Counted from the stretch's first letter, positions 1 to 12,823 are shown. The stretch: 64,000 bases of DNA from Mermis nigrescens (GCA_036768485.1 JAVLUZ010000057.1:1-64000), one strand, 5' to 3'. Numbers and translations: made by a program. Notes: generated by a model not told the origin, from the letters alone.

Positions 1-2307
1 CGAGTACCCGGAGTAGAAAATAGTTTTACTACCCGGGTTCCCCTGATATAAAATGGAAAAAATAGCACTGCAAGTTATGCAATATGTGCTAAGAATTGAA
101 TTAGAAACCAAGCAACATATTGCTTCTAAAGTGCGATTGAATCACAATGCTGGCCAATGCGATTTGATATAATCAACCGTAAAAATGTTGAATAAGCGAG
201 TCTCGTCAATATTTCCTATTGTCACAATATATCGCACATACGCTCTAGTCAAATTTCATTATTCAGCTCTTTAGTTATATTATTTCATATTTGTGCCGAA
301 TTCTTCTTATTCTCTATAGTAAATCAATTTAAACAAGAAATTATCCGTTAGTCAACGCTTTTTTCTAATGCATTTATGTACTTCTGCTTGACCGTTACCA
401 CTAAATTTAAACTGTAACTTTTGTTCACATTGTGCGCACGAATGTTTTAGTTAGACCTGGTTCAAAGCCTATCGATGTTCCAAATGCAGTCAGCCATAGG
501 CGTAACCAGGAGTGGGGGCGGTTTGGGGCACCTGCCCCCCAAAATTTTTCAGAAATATTGTTGATTTTTGTTGCAATAAAGTAGTGTCCAGAAAACTGAG
601 TTCAAAAAGGCAAAAACGTCAAAATTTGCCAGCGCTTCGTGCCAAGTCATTATTATTTATTGCTATATAAGATCCAATGGATTTAAAAGCTTGAATCAGT
701 CAAATAATCCAGCACTTCAGCATCATCGCTTTAGTAATTTAATGCTGTATTTGTTCATTGAATGAAACTGTGCATGCTTGCTGTGTACCAGTTTGTCTAT
801 TCTCTGCTGTGTTTGTCTTTTGTGCGCCTGTAACTTTGTCTATTTTTGCTTTGTTTTCCTTTCTTTTACCAGGACACATAATCCTATTTTAAATGGTAGT
901 ATGCCAAATTTTCCATATGTTTTTGCGCATTTCTTGTTCTCTGAACTGCATTTGCTAAAGAAAGGCCTACAATGGGCTGAAAAACGGTAAGAATTTCAAA
1001 ATTTTCAATGATACATCTTTCTATATCTTATTAGCGGCGACCGTTGCTGCGCTATGCAATTAACAGGGGTCGGAAAACGCATTTAAGCTCGGGAGTTTTA
1101 CGTGCAAAGTAGGACTTCACCAATTTTATGTGTTTGGGCTGGCTTTAGAACCGAGATTTGGCCGCTGTTTTTTAGTTTTCCGGGACTCCTGCCCCCGACT
1201 CCGCTCGCCTCGCCCCAGACATCCCGCCGCCGTAAAATCTCATTGTACATGTGCCACGTGATTTTAGGGAGAACGACCCAGGTCAAAAGGGTTAGGAATT
1301 TCTTAAAATTTCCGGCGTGTCGCGCCGGCACTAATTTGACTGTTTTGTATGATTTAAGCGAGATACAAATTGAGACTGTAATGTGCAAAACACGTCAAAT
1401 TTTTCCGGCGCATAGCGCCGCCAGTTACTGTTCTTTCTTTTTGTAAAGCTCCAGCATTGCGTTTCAAAGCCTGAGTCACTCAAAACATCCTGCAGCAAAG
1501 TTACTTGCAGTTTTCTTGTTAGAAGCTTGAACTGTTAAAACTGTTTTGTACAAATTTGATAGTTTTCTGCTCTGTCAGACTATAAGTTCTGCAGACTACA
1601 AAATGTTAGGGCGGTAAAAAATGACTAATTTTTGGCACTTTGCCCCCTTATGAATTCCGAAGTGTTTGTCAACAGAGCCGTCAAATTCTATATGAAACGG
1701 TGAAATTCCAAAAATTTTCGGCACTTCTTCTGCTTTACACTATTGATCGTCAGAAACCCATAAATTAGCTAGGCTACACTACTATAAGGTCGAAAACTCA
1801 GTTTTACTATACATAATGTTATTGGCATTCAATGCAAAAGTAGTCTTGAAAATTCTTGTTGCCCCTCGAACCAAAATCCTGGCTATGCCTCTCCAGTCAA
1901 CTCTAGATGAACTTGTTTTTGAATAAATTTTCATTTTCTGTTGATTTGAAAATTATTTTCCGTCAATGTGATTTCCTCCTTCAAATGATTTAATGACGCT
2001 ATGCAGATGCAAGAACCTAGCTGCACAATTGTTTGCTCAGAATTATGAAAATGACTTAAATTTCATTAAATGCATACCGGATTCTTCAGATTGCAGCCTC
2101 GATTCTATTTAATGTTGCATTAATTTTTCAATAATTCAACTGCTTAGATATCACTTTAGCCTAGATTTCACTGTCAACCGTAAATGAAGGATGTTCACTG
2201 CATTATCTTCCACCTCGGTGTCCTACCTCGGGTATACCCGCACGTACCCGGGTAATCGAAATAGCCGGGTACCCGGGTAGTAAAATTTGCAAAGTAGTAC
2301 AGTACTA
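1..2307. mobile_element. hAT element, TAGAGCTGCAC family, left end cut by window
   Basis: The sequence starts inside the left terminal region (GAGTACCCGG, then CTACCCGGG) and ends in the mirrored array GGTACCCGGGTAGTAAAA near 2290. It matches the complete copy at 35845-38073 along its length, including the nested element at 495-1893. The far right end is altered: where the complete copy reads GTGCAGCTCTA this one reads GTAGTACAGTACTA, so the exact end is approximate. No transposase signal is visible and the open frames inside are not conserved between the two copies. It is inferred to be non-autonomous. Confidence 0.75.
495..1893. mobile_element. Nested hAT-like MITE, CATAGGCGTAGCCAGG family
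   Basis: The left end reads CATAGGCGTAACCAGG and the right end CCTGGCTATGCCTCTC, an imperfect inverted pair. The flanks are CAGTCAGC (487-494) and CAGTCAAC (1894-1901), a 7/8 target duplication. The same insertion sits at the same place in the copy at 36355-37646, so it was inside the host element before that element spread. It holds three GGCGC-type hairpins (near 625, 1312 and 1405). No coding signal is visible. Confidence 0.7.
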
Positions 2308-2941
2308 CTTGTAAAAGGCGCAAGCCCGTACTGAGGAGAATTTATCACTGAATTTTTTCAGAATTTTATTTGTGAAACTCGGTTTTGTACGTTGCTAGAA
2401 AAAAATACCCATTTTGCAGCGCTCCGCGCCATCAGTTAAATCTAAAAGCTATTTTCAGATAGCATAGGCATACACATTTTTTGAGGAATTCTTATCCTAG
2501 AAAAGATGCGATGCGAAATCGAAATGATAAAATAATAAAGACGCCAAAATTTCCTTGCGCTTCGCGCCAGATATACTTTCACGCATCACTAAACTTTAGA
2601 AAGATTCAAAGTTGTCCTCAGAATGATAAAAAAATGCCTCCGTAATGTTCTGGCGCATCCTTGCCAGATTTTATTTCTCCCGTTTCTGATCTCCAGAAAA
2701 CAGCGAAATTCGAGCCGAGCTTTGGATAATAATATCAAAATTTTCTCGGCGCTTTGCGCTGTGAATATACGTTCTTTACATTGTGTGTATCCTTCTGAAG
2801 GAGCTACAGTGAATTGAGGCAAAAGAGTAGAGATCCCAAAATTGTACTTTATCACCTCGAGCCACAGAAGTGATCCAGAAAAACGCGACAACCCTTGAAG
2901 CTGTACGGGGTTATCTGATTTTCCGTGACTATCAAAGAAAT
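2308..2941. repeat. Unassigned repetitive stretch with GGCGC hairpins
   Basis: No gene is visible. Four short hairpins of the GGCGC-TTCG-GCGCC kind lie near 2415, 2553, 2645 and 2747, about 95-135 bp apart, most preceded by AAAATTT. This fits degenerate tandem units of roughly 95 bp. Which transposon it belongs to is unclear. Confidence 0.4.
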
Positions 2942-3275
2942 ACAGGCGCGGATTCTAGGGGGAGGCGGGGGCGGTCGCTCCCATAACCCTTTTTTGGAAA
3001 ATTTTTTGAGCAGCAGATTTACGTTGGAATGCGCCCGAAATTGAAGCTGAAAATGCCGAAACGTCAAAAAATTTCCGGCGCTTTGTGCGCCGATTCCTTC
3101 ATTATTTTTCCGTTTTAGTGTTCCAGCATTGTGTTTGAAGCGGTCAAAATATTCCAGTGCTTCACTGATTTGATGTACTATACTATCATTACCGGCTGAA
3201 ACTCACAACGCTGGTTGGACATCGTGCTGAAGGTGCGTGTGTCACTTACCGGCAATTTTTTGTTTTTGTTTCTGC
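2942..3275. mobile_element. Truncated, diverged copy of the CAGGCGCGGATCC hAT-MITE
   Basis: It starts CAGGCGCGGATTCTAGG and runs through blocks shared with the complete copies at 11661, 24285 and 48540: AAAATTTTTTGAGCA, CCAGTGCTTCACT, GAAACTC...ACGCTGG(C/T)TGGACATCGTG. The right half of the family is missing. The remaining 70 bp before the next element hold nothing I can identify. Confidence 0.55.
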
Positions 3276-4303
3276 ATTTCAGATATCGCCTATAAATATC
3301 ACTGCTTAAAAAATTAAGGCAGGATATGCCAACTTTACATTATGAATAATAGGGATGGACCGGGTCCAAGTATCCGGACCCGGATCCGGCACTATCCCGA
3401 CGATTTTCCTGGATCCGGACCCGGATCCAGACCCAAAATTTTTTGAAAGTAAAGATCCAGACCCAGACCTGGACCCAAAATTTTCAAAAGTAAAGATCCG
3501 GACCTGGACCCAGACCCAAAAATTATGAATTTTTAGGAACCGAGTCAAACTATATTCTGAGTAAACTGAGAAATAAGTATTTAATCCCAAAAATTGCTAG
3601 TTGGAAAAATTGAAATATGCTTGTGCGAGGGTTTATATAGCAGTGAGTGAGGGAGGTTTAACAAATCGGACTCGATAAATGTTTTTTCCTGAATTTAATT
3701 CAAATTAGATGTAGCGATGTGGTTTATTGCATACAACTGTAGTGCTTAATCATTATAACATGGATGGCGTTGAGCCGGCGGACCTAGGCTATCGCAATTA
3801 CCATTTAAATCTAATATCTTTTTGTATTTTCTTTTATTCATGCGGTATTATGAGTCACGTATTTTCTATTGAGGTTAACTGTTTTCGAGAATAAACATAG
3901 AAGCGCGGATTTCGGAGCGAAAATATTTTGTATACTTTGATTTGCATCTATTCAAATAGAGTATTAATCATGATGCAGAGTGACGCTCAAAGGCTGAGTT
4001 TTGAAATGATGGAATTCGAAATAGCTTATACTAGAAGTATTGAAAAATTGGAAGAAACTTTCATGATACGAATTGATTCAGTGACAATATGCAGGTGTAG
4101 CCTTTAATTTATTTCATTGTCTGGAAAAAACAAAGTTGTTAAGTCATCATAGTTTCACTTCATGAACTTTCGAAAAAAACGTTCCAATGAGCTATGTACA
4201 TCATGCAAATCCGTTTATCATGAGCCAATAGGATCAAAGCTAGCTTAACCTTCTTTTGAACAGTAGTATTCATTTTTTATTTATGATTTTTGATCATGTT
4301 ACC

Positions 4304-5062
4304 CAGTGTTGTTTTTTTTGTACTCGGCAAAGATTTTTACCGATGTACAAAAGACTTTTTTGGGACCGTCTTTGAACATGTACAAAGATTTTTGGGAAGA
4401 TAAAAATTGCAAAAAAACTCTGAAATTCGCGAGAATTTTCGGCGCTTCACGCCGTAATGAGTAATTGTGTGTTCTATATATTTTCATAATGGCAGATATT
4501 GCACTTCAAAACGAAAACTGTCAAATTTTTTGGCGCTTCGCAGCCGTTTTAAGACGATTCTTAGAGATTTTTGCCCTTAGAGACCAAGAAATTAGCTAAA
4601 ATGCACTGTCAACAGTCAAACAACTCTGTTTTTACCACACTAAAATCGCTACTGTACCATATTATAGTACCCAAAAATTTGTGTGTACAAAAAGTACAAA
4701 GATTTTTGGGAAGACAAAATTGTAAAGGTGTAAAATGCACAAAAAATTTTGGTGCTTCGGCCCGTAATGAGTAATTGTTTGACCTAAATATCTTTAAAAT
4801 AGCAGAATTTGCATTTAGAATGGAAAAATGTCGAAATTTCGGCGTTTCGGCGCCGTTTTGAAACAAGTTTCAGTAATTTTTGGCGTCAGAAACCCAGAAA
4901 TTAGCTAAAATACGCTACCAAAGATCGAAAACTCTATTTTACCACACTAAAATTGCTACTGTACTATATAGTACACAAAAATTTGCATGTTTAAAATGTA
5001 CAAAGACTTTTGGGGACCATCTTTTATACATGTACAAACGGACCTTGTACAAAAAAACACTG
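4304..5062. mobile_element. CAGTGTT foldback element, copy 1 (tandem dimer inside)
   Basis: The ends are CAGTGTTGTTTTTTTTGTAC and GTACAAAAAAACACTG, inverted. A 5-bp direct repeat TTACC abuts both ends (4299-4303, 5063-5067). An 8-bp duplication is not evident here, although copy 2 shows one. The interior is two direct units of about 310 bp (near 4380-4690 and 4697-4985), each with two GGCGC hairpins about 88 bp apart. Related copies are at 16542-18436 and 40268-40498. Confidence 0.6.
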
Positions 5063-5704
5063 TTACCAGCCCCATCTTATCTGAAAACAATGAATATAAT
5101 AATATAATATAACAGCAGATATAAATAATTATCACACAATTTAGGGTACCTTTGGACCCGGATCCGGACCCGGTCGGGTCTAAGGTCAAAGATATGGATC
5201 CGGACCTGGACCCGAAATTTTAATTTGTTGAGATCCGGATCCGGACCCGAAATTTTGAAAGACTAAGGGCTAAACTTAAGAATATGGTACTTTTAGAAAA
5301 GAAGCGAAACGAATATGGAATGCCAAAATTTTTTGCTATAAGGAGAGAACATGATAAATTGAAGCGCGGAAAAAAAATTTGGTGAAAATCTGAGCCATAC
5401 TTACAAAGTTGCAGGCAACTCTCTATGTGAGTGTTGGGTGGGACAATTAAATGGCTCGATCCAAGGACTTACACATTTGTCAGAAATAAATAATATGGGC
5501 TGAAATTACGGAAGGAAGCATAGCAATGAAGGAGAGAAGAAAAAAGGTGCAAAATGCTGTTTGAAATTTTAAAAAACTTATGAAAATTTTCATATTTTTT
5601 GCATCTGTTTTTGGTTTTACTTGACAAGATATATAAAAATCTAAGTTTTTGCTTCTATTATACTAAGGCTTAGGCTTAGTATATCTTTAAAGGTGTTTTT
5701 AAGC

Positions 5705-5866
5705 TGCTTAGGTCGAGGTCGCTCCTGCTCAGGTCGATGTATAGATGCTTAGGTCGATGTTTAGATGCTTAGATCGATGTATAGATGCTCAGGTCGATGT
5801 ACAGATGCTTAGGTCGATGTATAGATGCTTAGGTCGATGTTTAGATGCTTATGTAGATCGATGTAA
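5705..5866. repeat. 20-bp minisatellite, unit CTTAGGTCGATGTATAGATG
   Basis: About seven to eight tandem copies of a 20-bp unit with a few substitutions (TATAG, TTTAG and ACAG variants), inside the hAT element at 3350-6173. A lone related unit (CTTAGGTCGATATACAGGCA) lies near 47040. There are no open-frame constraints. Confidence 0.85.
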
Positions 5867-6202
5867 ATTGGGTATCTGCATGTGATTCTGCATTCAGCAG
5901 TTTGAATCTTTAAATACTTAGGTTGAGAAGATGCTTGCTTAGGTCGAGAAGAGGCTAATTAACGAAATCCATAGCTTTTGTAATATTGATCATAGACGGA
6001 TGAATTTTTTTTCCGTGCTCTCTTTAAACATGTTCTAAGTACTGAGCAAAAAAATTCGCTTTCTGAAGTTTATTTCTTAGTATTCTGAAAGTACCATATT
6101 CTTAAGTTACTCCAAGACTAAGATCCGGACCCGGATCCGAAATTTTGAAAATTTTGGATCCGGTCCATCCCTAATGAATAATACTTACATTTATACAAAC
6201 AA

Positions 6203-6430
6203 GCAAAATTGCTCAGTGGTTAAGTGGTTAACCTTTAAACGTGCAGGTTGGTGGTTCGATTCCCAGCTCGGCCAACTTTTTTCAAATCTATAAATGTAAG
6301 CGGGGGTAGCCGAAAGGCGGTCACCCGAACTTTCCTCTCCCTGGCCCTGGGCCCCTGGCCCTGGGCGGGTGCCCTCCCCAGCCTGGGTGACTAGTCCCAC
6401 ATAATTGATTTTTTGTTATAAAAAAATAGA
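6203..6430 (+). mobile_element. tRNA-derived SINE
   Basis: A pol III promoter can be read: A-box-like TTGCTCAGTGG at 6209-6219 and a perfect B box GGTTCGATTCC at 6253-6263, 44 bp apart, as in a tRNA head. The body then continues with GC-rich sequence (CCTGGCCCTGGGC) to an A-rich stretch near 6420. A tRNA cloverleaf cannot be closed convincingly and the sequence runs on past the tRNA length, so a SINE is more likely than a tRNA gene. The 3' end is approximate and no TSD was found. Confidence 0.6.
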
Positions 6431-7435
6431 AATCTACCTAGGGACCCACGCCTAACTACTACTGAAAGACTTTTAAAAAATTTTCCCCCGGGGAAATTTC
6501 CTCCATGGAAAAGCGAGGGTAGCCAAAGGCGGTCACTCGCATGGCGCCCCCAAGTAGGAAAGCTCGGAAGAATCGTCCTATGTTATAACGTGTGGCGCCC
6601 CCAAAATACGCTCCGTACTACTACGTTTTTTCCATCATTTTTAAAGCCAAAAGCTGCAATAAAGCTTGAAGTGCGTTTTAATGAAACACGCCTAGAACTA
6701 ATCAATTTCTATATTTTTGGACTGTCAAAAGCGATTTAATGCAGCCGGAATGGATAACAATGCTCTAAAAAATATGGCTTTACAGCAAAAATCTTTTAAA
6801 TATGCTATTGCGATCATTTTTGTGGTTTGAATGGCAGAAAAAATAAGCAAAAAAATCTATTGGTTTAGATTTGTAGGATTTCAGCATTCTGCCGGTGTCA
6901 CACCTCAAAGTGTCTGGCATATCAAGCATTACCGCAAAGTGTCCAAACTTTTTTTGTTGATAAATTAGACCGATAAAAGGTGAACGAAACCGATATGGTG
7001 GTTAATTGCTGTACTAAACGAATAAAAATGTGAATTTGTGATAGCATATAGGTGCCTTACAGTATGGGAATTCTGAGGAAGCAGGGGTCAGCCGGGGAAG
7101 ATTTTATAACGTGTATTTTATTGTTTCTTTTCACATTTCTGACAATACTTCTTCTATTCAAAACACAAAAAAAAATTTGAAAAAATGAGGAAAAATTCGA
7201 GTAAATTGACCAATTGACGTTCGTTATCCAAAAACTGGCTAAAATCACTTAATAAGCAATGTTTCTTAGATTTTTTCGTTGAAGTATCAACAGTTCTGGA
7301 GGGTCATCAGCACCCATTCTGCAAGGGTCGAATATCCTCAAAAATTAAAGATTCGGTATATTCAAGTCAAATGATAAAACACAATCTGATTGCGTTTTCA
7401 TGCATAACAATCTCTCACTTACCAGCACACATGGG

Positions 7436-7678
7436 CGTGGGGGTTTGGGGGTATGCAAACCCCAGAAGTTGAAATACCCCCCAGAAATCAAAATACCCGA
7501 CCCCAGAAAATTTTTTTTTGCTTTTTTAGCAATTTTTTGATGCCATTGGATAGTGCTTGATGAGAAACGTCGAAAAATGGTGTTTTTTCGCCATACAACC
7601 ACTTTTAAGGCCATTTTTTGACCATTGAAAATTTTTTTCACCCACCCCCCCCCAGAATTTCGGTGCTGCCCACCTATG
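7436..7678. mobile_element. hAT-like MITE, CATGGGCGTGG family, copy a
   Basis: The ends are CACACATGGGCGTGG and GCTGCCCACCTATG. The exact 8-bp duplication CTTACCAG lies at 7428-7435 and 7679-7686. The paralogous block has a single CTTACCAG at 42437-42444, an empty site that confirms the insertion. Copies share a core around CACCATTTTTCGACGTTTCTCATC. Confidence 0.9.
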
Positions 7679-10274
7679 CTTACCAGCCGTAATTTCAGAT
7701 CGCCTGATTTAATTATGCTTATAGTTCTTTTATGTACTACCAAGTTCGGATTACCTACACGGAATTATCAGAAACCGTGAAACTTCAGCCTATGGTGATC
7801 CTGTGACTTAAAAACCATTGTTGATCTAAATTAGATTGGAGAACTATGTACTACTTCAAAACTCGGCAACTCTCATAAAGGTCAGTTTTCTCTAACGTAA
7901 AGAAATATTTTAATGACAGGCATGGACAGCGTTTCATCATAGATTGTGAATTCAAAAATTCTGATGTAATATCATTCAAAGAAAATTTAACCAATCTGAG
8001 GCAAATGTGAAGCCAATATTTAAATTCAATGATCTGTCTGCTATTCATGCAGGGCCTGGGGGTACATCATAGGAAATCTAATAGACCCCCGAGATCGATT
8101 GACCCCCACAGAATTGAATTTTTTGCACGTTTTTTGTGATTTTTGCAGGTTTAACACTATTTAGACCCCAGAATTTGGCTGCAGTCAATCTACGACATCT
8201 AAATATCAACATTTCCAAGTTGTAATAATTCTTAAATCGTTTAAGATCGCTTTTCTTCATAGTTTGTTTTGGCATAAGACAGCATGAAAATGACGTGATG
8301 ACCCACATTATCTACAGGGGGTTCAAACCACCAGTTTTTTTACCTCTCCCCAGAATTCGTGATTATGCAGAAAATTCCTTGGAAAGGCACTGTTTCAAGC
8401 GACTTTAGCTATTGTTTTGCTCAAAAGTGCCAAATTTTCGGCGCTTTGCGCATTATATATTCCTTATTCGATTATACGAGTGTTTTGTGTAATTTATTCA
8501 AATTTTTCAACATTTTTTTCAAAATTGTTTTTGCATTGTTTTTATGTTTTTTTACGTTTAGAAAGATAGAGCGTTATCATAGACGCCAAAATGTTTGTAC
8601 TGTATCCAACGTTTTTGAGCTCAAAAAATTCTAGAAAAACTTTTGGCCCCACTCCCCTGCTCCCCTACAATCCCCAACTTATGCACGTCTGGTATCGACC
8701 AATCTTTTGTAAGCAAAAATCCTGCGATATTTACAATCAAATTGTCAACCCAACGGTTTATAATATGTGTTTCCGCATGTTTGACTGCTCACATAGTGTA
8801 TGTGCGTGCGTGATCATAAGTTTGAACTATATTTAGGAATTAAGTTCTGGCTCAATGAGTGCGGACTTAAATTGTTATTGAAATCGACTCAAGTTCAGAC
8901 ATAACCTAGTTCGAAGGCTCAAGTTGAGACTTAAGTTTAAGATGGAAGTTGTCTCATTGAAACCGGCCCTGGTCTTTCAATGACTGATTTTTTGTGCTTA
9001 ATTAAAATACTCCTCGCTGCACAAATCGCTTTAAGCTAGTTGTTCCTAGTGTTCACTCTAATATGCAAATACTCGATTTTTTGGTACATATATCTCTGTT
9101 TGGATTGACCTACCTGATTATGTAAGTTTCGTCCCTCAACTTAAACATATTAAAATCTAGATTAATTGACGTCAACTTATCTGAATATATTAGATAGCAA
9201 GCTTAATTCGTCATTTGTAAAACTCGCTTGTCGCCTTTTGCTGTACGTTTTTACTTTATTGACCATACTTTTTATTATTCTTTCATATCCTTTGGAATAG
9301 TCAGGTTTCACAATAAATCATTTTAGTTCAGTTCATTTCAGATTGCGTGTGCATCTAAAATTACTTGAAAGCGTCCAGCCGGACACTTTGATACTGGGAC
9401 ACTTTGAGATATGATACCAGCCCTATCCTGGAGTATATATGGTCTGTCTGCGCGATGTGAACCAAGAAAAAATAACAACTTGAAATTGTTCAGCCAAGGA
9501 AGCCAACTTAGCCCTGTAGGCGACCAAATTCACATCAGATGCAACTTGGATGTCCGATAATCGGCTTAACGTGCCAGATATCAATGTCGGCTTGAAGTTC
9601 TCATTTCTAAATTAAATAGTAGAACCTCAACTAGTGTGAATCTGCATCAGCATGCAGTAATAGCAGAGCTCAGGCAAAAAGCGGTTGCAAATGCCAAAAT
9701 TGTGTAAAATCCAAACTAGTCCACAGTTTCTGGTTAGTTTCAATCACTCAACTAGATTTCATTCAATTTTTACCCAATTTTGGCCGTCATTTTACAATAT
9801 TCCGAAACTGCTGATTAAAAGTAGGGTACTACCAAAGAAAAATGCTGTGATGGAACAAAAAGGGTGAACATACTTGGAATTGCATTTTATTACGGATGTA
9901 AAAGGTGGGGCGACTAGGAAAAAGCTATTGATGCCTACAGAAGTCAAAAATATGCTCAACTTTGGCACACAAGCCTACAAAAATTGCAAGATATGCTAAA
10001 ATTCCGACTTTTTCTGAGCAACGCAAAAATTGAAGTATATTCTGCGGCCTCTCAAAAGAAAAGTATCATCTTGAAATAACTTTTGCTGCTCGACATAATA
10101 GCTTGAAAGCACATGACGTAACGCGACTTTTTACAAATTTCATTCAAGTCTGAGCTGCTTAATATTGTGGCTGAAAGTGAAATGCTGTTAACAAATGTAT
10201 AATTAAGTTGTTTGTATTCATTATCAACAACTAAGCGTGTCACTTAGCAGATACAGCCATTCAAAGCGTCAAAG

Positions 10275-10450
10275 CAGGGATGTATTTAGGGAGGGGTGGG
10301 GAGCGGCCGCCCACCCCCCATGGGCCCAAACTAAAGCGCAAAATTAAGGATTTTTGAGCGATTTTTAGCGATTTTCTGGTTAAAACGGCTAATTTTTCCG
10401 CCCCAGTCAGGGTACCGCCCCCCCTTAGGAATATTCTGGATCCGCCACTG
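10275..10450. mobile_element. hAT-like MITE, GGCGGATCCAG family
   Basis: It starts CAGGGATGTATTTAG and ends CTGGATCCGCCACTG. The exact 8-bp duplication CGTCAAAG lies at 10267-10274 and 10451-10458. The same insertion is present in the paralogous block at 44957-45115, so it predates that duplication. Confidence 0.85.
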
Positions 10451-11660
10451 CGTCAAAGTACAAGCAATATTCACATTAAGTTTACTATCCGTTTTCAGCA
10501 GCTGTATACCATTATTGGGCGCATATAACTTTGTTCCACTTATCACTTTAAACGGCATTCCCAAAATTTATCAGCATAAATTGACTATAAATGTACCTCA
10601 GAAGTCTGCTGCAGTTTTGCCACGCAGCAGCAGCAAAGTTAATCATAAATGCTTTGATAGGGCTGTAGGCTGTATGCTATCCATGCCTTGTATTCTTTCT
10701 TTAATTTAAAGTGCTACGTACTTCCTTAGCAAGCCGCAGAATATACTTCGATTTTTGTGTTGCTTAGAAAAAGTCGGATTTCTAGGATATTTTGCGATTT
10801 TTGTAGGCTTGTATGCCAAAGCTGAGCATATTCTTCTTTCTGACATCTGTAGGCACCAGTGGCTTTTCTTAGTCCCCACCTTTTGTATCCCTAATAAAGC
10901 GCAATTCCAAGTATATTCACTTTTTTTGTTCCATCGAGCATTTTTCTTTGCAAGTAATAGAGTATTTCAAGTGAATTCGACCTGATTTACCTAATAAATA
11001 CAACTAAGTCCCCGATTACACCCCTCCCTAGCTATTCTCATCATGTGCATATATGATGCCTTACCCAAAAGTTTTGCCCATATCGTTGAGCACGCTGATC
11101 GGCTCCTTTGTGTCAGTTTGGACGCTGAACTCGACCGAAAGTTTAACGCATAATGCGTGATTTTTGACTTGTTATACATCCGAACTGGCGAAATAGCTTT
11201 GTTATCCTGTCATAAAAAGCCAAAGCCGGATGATCAATGCAGAACGAGGATTGATATTAAAAATCTTCTGGCTCTTAAAACAGTACTGTATTCCCAAAGC
11301 AAGATCATAAATAATTAAGATGGGCTCGGACTCGGTTAACCCTTAGCCGTCCTTATTACTTCAATTACTGAAGTCACGTGGGAAGCACATACTCCCTTAT
11401 GGGTGAGGGCATACATGTAAGGGCTCAATTTGATTTTTTCCACAAATCGAGGGAGGAGGGTCAAAATTTTCAGGCTTTTTGAGGCGGGATACGGGAAATC
11501 CGACTTTGAGTAAGAACAATCCCCCTATCCTTGTCTTACATGTACGGGTGAGGTTTTACTTCCTCAACATCCAAGTATCATGTCACTGTCAGGCGATTTT
11601 AATTTAATTTCGACTGACTCTTTACCAAAAAATTTATCATCTGCTCGGCTTATCATAGAT

Positions 11661-12823
11661 CAGGCGCGGATCCAGGAGGGGGTGGCCGCTCCCCCGCCAA
11701 CACAAACACTTTTTGAAAATTTTTTGAGCATCATTATTTTTCCTTGAAGCGTTCTAGCATCGTCTTTGAAGCAGCCAAAATATACCAGTGCTTCACTTAA
11801 ATTTAGTGATTTAATGTAACTAGACTATTTATTAGTTGAAACTCAAAACGCTGGCTGGACATCGTGTTAAAGGTTTGTGACGGTTAGCAGCAATTCTTCG
11901 TTTTGTTTCGTTTTTCAGTTCAGACCGCATTGACCTGACCTGCAGGCACGCAGCTGGCCGTCCTATTTCGGGGGACCAACACCAATTTTGGGAGGTGCTG
12001 GGTCCAAAAATGCCAAAAATAGCACACAATAGCATGTAAAAAGTCCTATTTTTCCGATTCTTCTGAAGTTCAGGGGGTCCGGACCCCCATTCCCCCCAAA
12101 GCTATGTGCCTGCTGACCTGACCCTTTAGGTGGGATCGCCTCAATCCCGAAATGAAAAAGGAATGTTATTTCCCCACTCCCAAGGGACTCGAAGGGAAAA
12201 ATGAAAATTGGCAAAGCGCGTCTAAATTACCACCAAAATAGGTTTTTAGCGTGTATTTGAGCAATGCAAACTCAGAATTTTCCAGCGCTCCGGCTGGATT
12301 TATTGTTAATATATGGTTTTGTCCTCTAACCCGCTAAAAATCACTCAAATCTGAATTAGACATAGAGGTCATTTTGTTCAGCTATAGTTTTTGCCTTCTA
12401 GCTCACTTAAAACAGCTCAAATTTGAGTTATAACATCCAGAACATGGAATTTCATCCGGCGCTTCACGCCGGATTCAAAGTTTGTCTATGTTCCTTACTA
12501 TCTAGCCCGCTCAAAACTGCTCAAATCTGAGCTTCTTGCAGAATATGTCAATTTTTTGGCGTTTCGTGCCGAATTATCTGTTGTCTGTATAATTTTCTTC
12601 ATAAAGCATAATCGATTAAATACAAAGACAAAAGATAAGAAATAACTGAAAAATTTTTAAATTTTCTTTCGAAATTTTTCTTCGCCGTCTTTTACAGCTC
12701 ACCGAGATACGCTCAAAACTGCCTTTACTTTCGCTTATCTCGATATTGTTCTTGAGATATCTGACTTCAAATCTTCGGACCGCACCCCCTTTCTCCACCA
12801 AATTTTTCCTGGATCCGCTAGGG
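11661..12823. mobile_element. hAT-like MITE, CAGGCGCGGATCCAGG family, copy 1
   Basis: The ends are CAGGCGCGGATCCAGG and CCTGGATCCGCTAGGG, inverted with four mismatches. The flanks TCATAGAT (11653-11660) and TCATACAT (12824-12831) form a 7/8 duplication. Paralogous copies are at 24285-25271 and 48540-49690. It holds GGCGC hairpins near 12283, 12460 and 12553 and the nested MITE at 11943-12112. Confidence 0.75.
11943..12112. mobile_element. Nested MITE, CAGGCACGTAGCTGGCC family
   Basis: The ends are CAGGCACGCAGCTGGCC and AGCTATGTGCCTG. The exact 8-bp duplication CTGACCTG lies at 11935-11942 and 12113-12120. The core is GTCCTATTTTTCCGAT. Other copies are at 17109, 25513, 38467, 48823 and 49944. 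Confidence 0.85.

Larger units (their letters stand above)
3350..6173. mobile_element. hAT element with CCGGACCCGGATCC subterminal arrays
   Basis: The ends are TAGGGATGGACCGGG and CCGGTCCATCCCTA. The flanks are identical 8-bp duplications ATGAATAA at 3342-3349 and 6174-6181, diagnostic of hAT transposition. Just inside both ends are runs of near-palindromic units (CCGGACCCGGATCC) around 3355-3510, 5155-5250 and 6120-6165. No transposase motif was found, so it is probably non-autonomous. It contains a foldback element at 4304-5062 and a minisatellite at 5705-5866. Confidence 0.85.

Noticed and set aside
778..1446. Frames at 778-990 and 1098-1446 as genes
   Set aside because: They lie in a nested MITE and are not kept in the second copy at 36355-37646.
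3306..3590. Minus-strand frame rich in Gly-Ser, and similar frames near 4956 and 39443
   Set aside because: They are translations of the CCGGACCC and GGAACCGG terminal arrays of hAT elements, not proteins.
5705..5866. CRISPR-like array (also considered at 61290-61405 and 62323-64000)
   Set aside because: Repeats are contiguous without unique spacers; these are minisatellite and satellite arrays in eukaryotic DNA.
6203..6280. Functional tRNA gene
   Set aside because: Good A and B boxes, but no convincing acceptor stem, and the unit continues into a repeat body, so a SINE is preferred.
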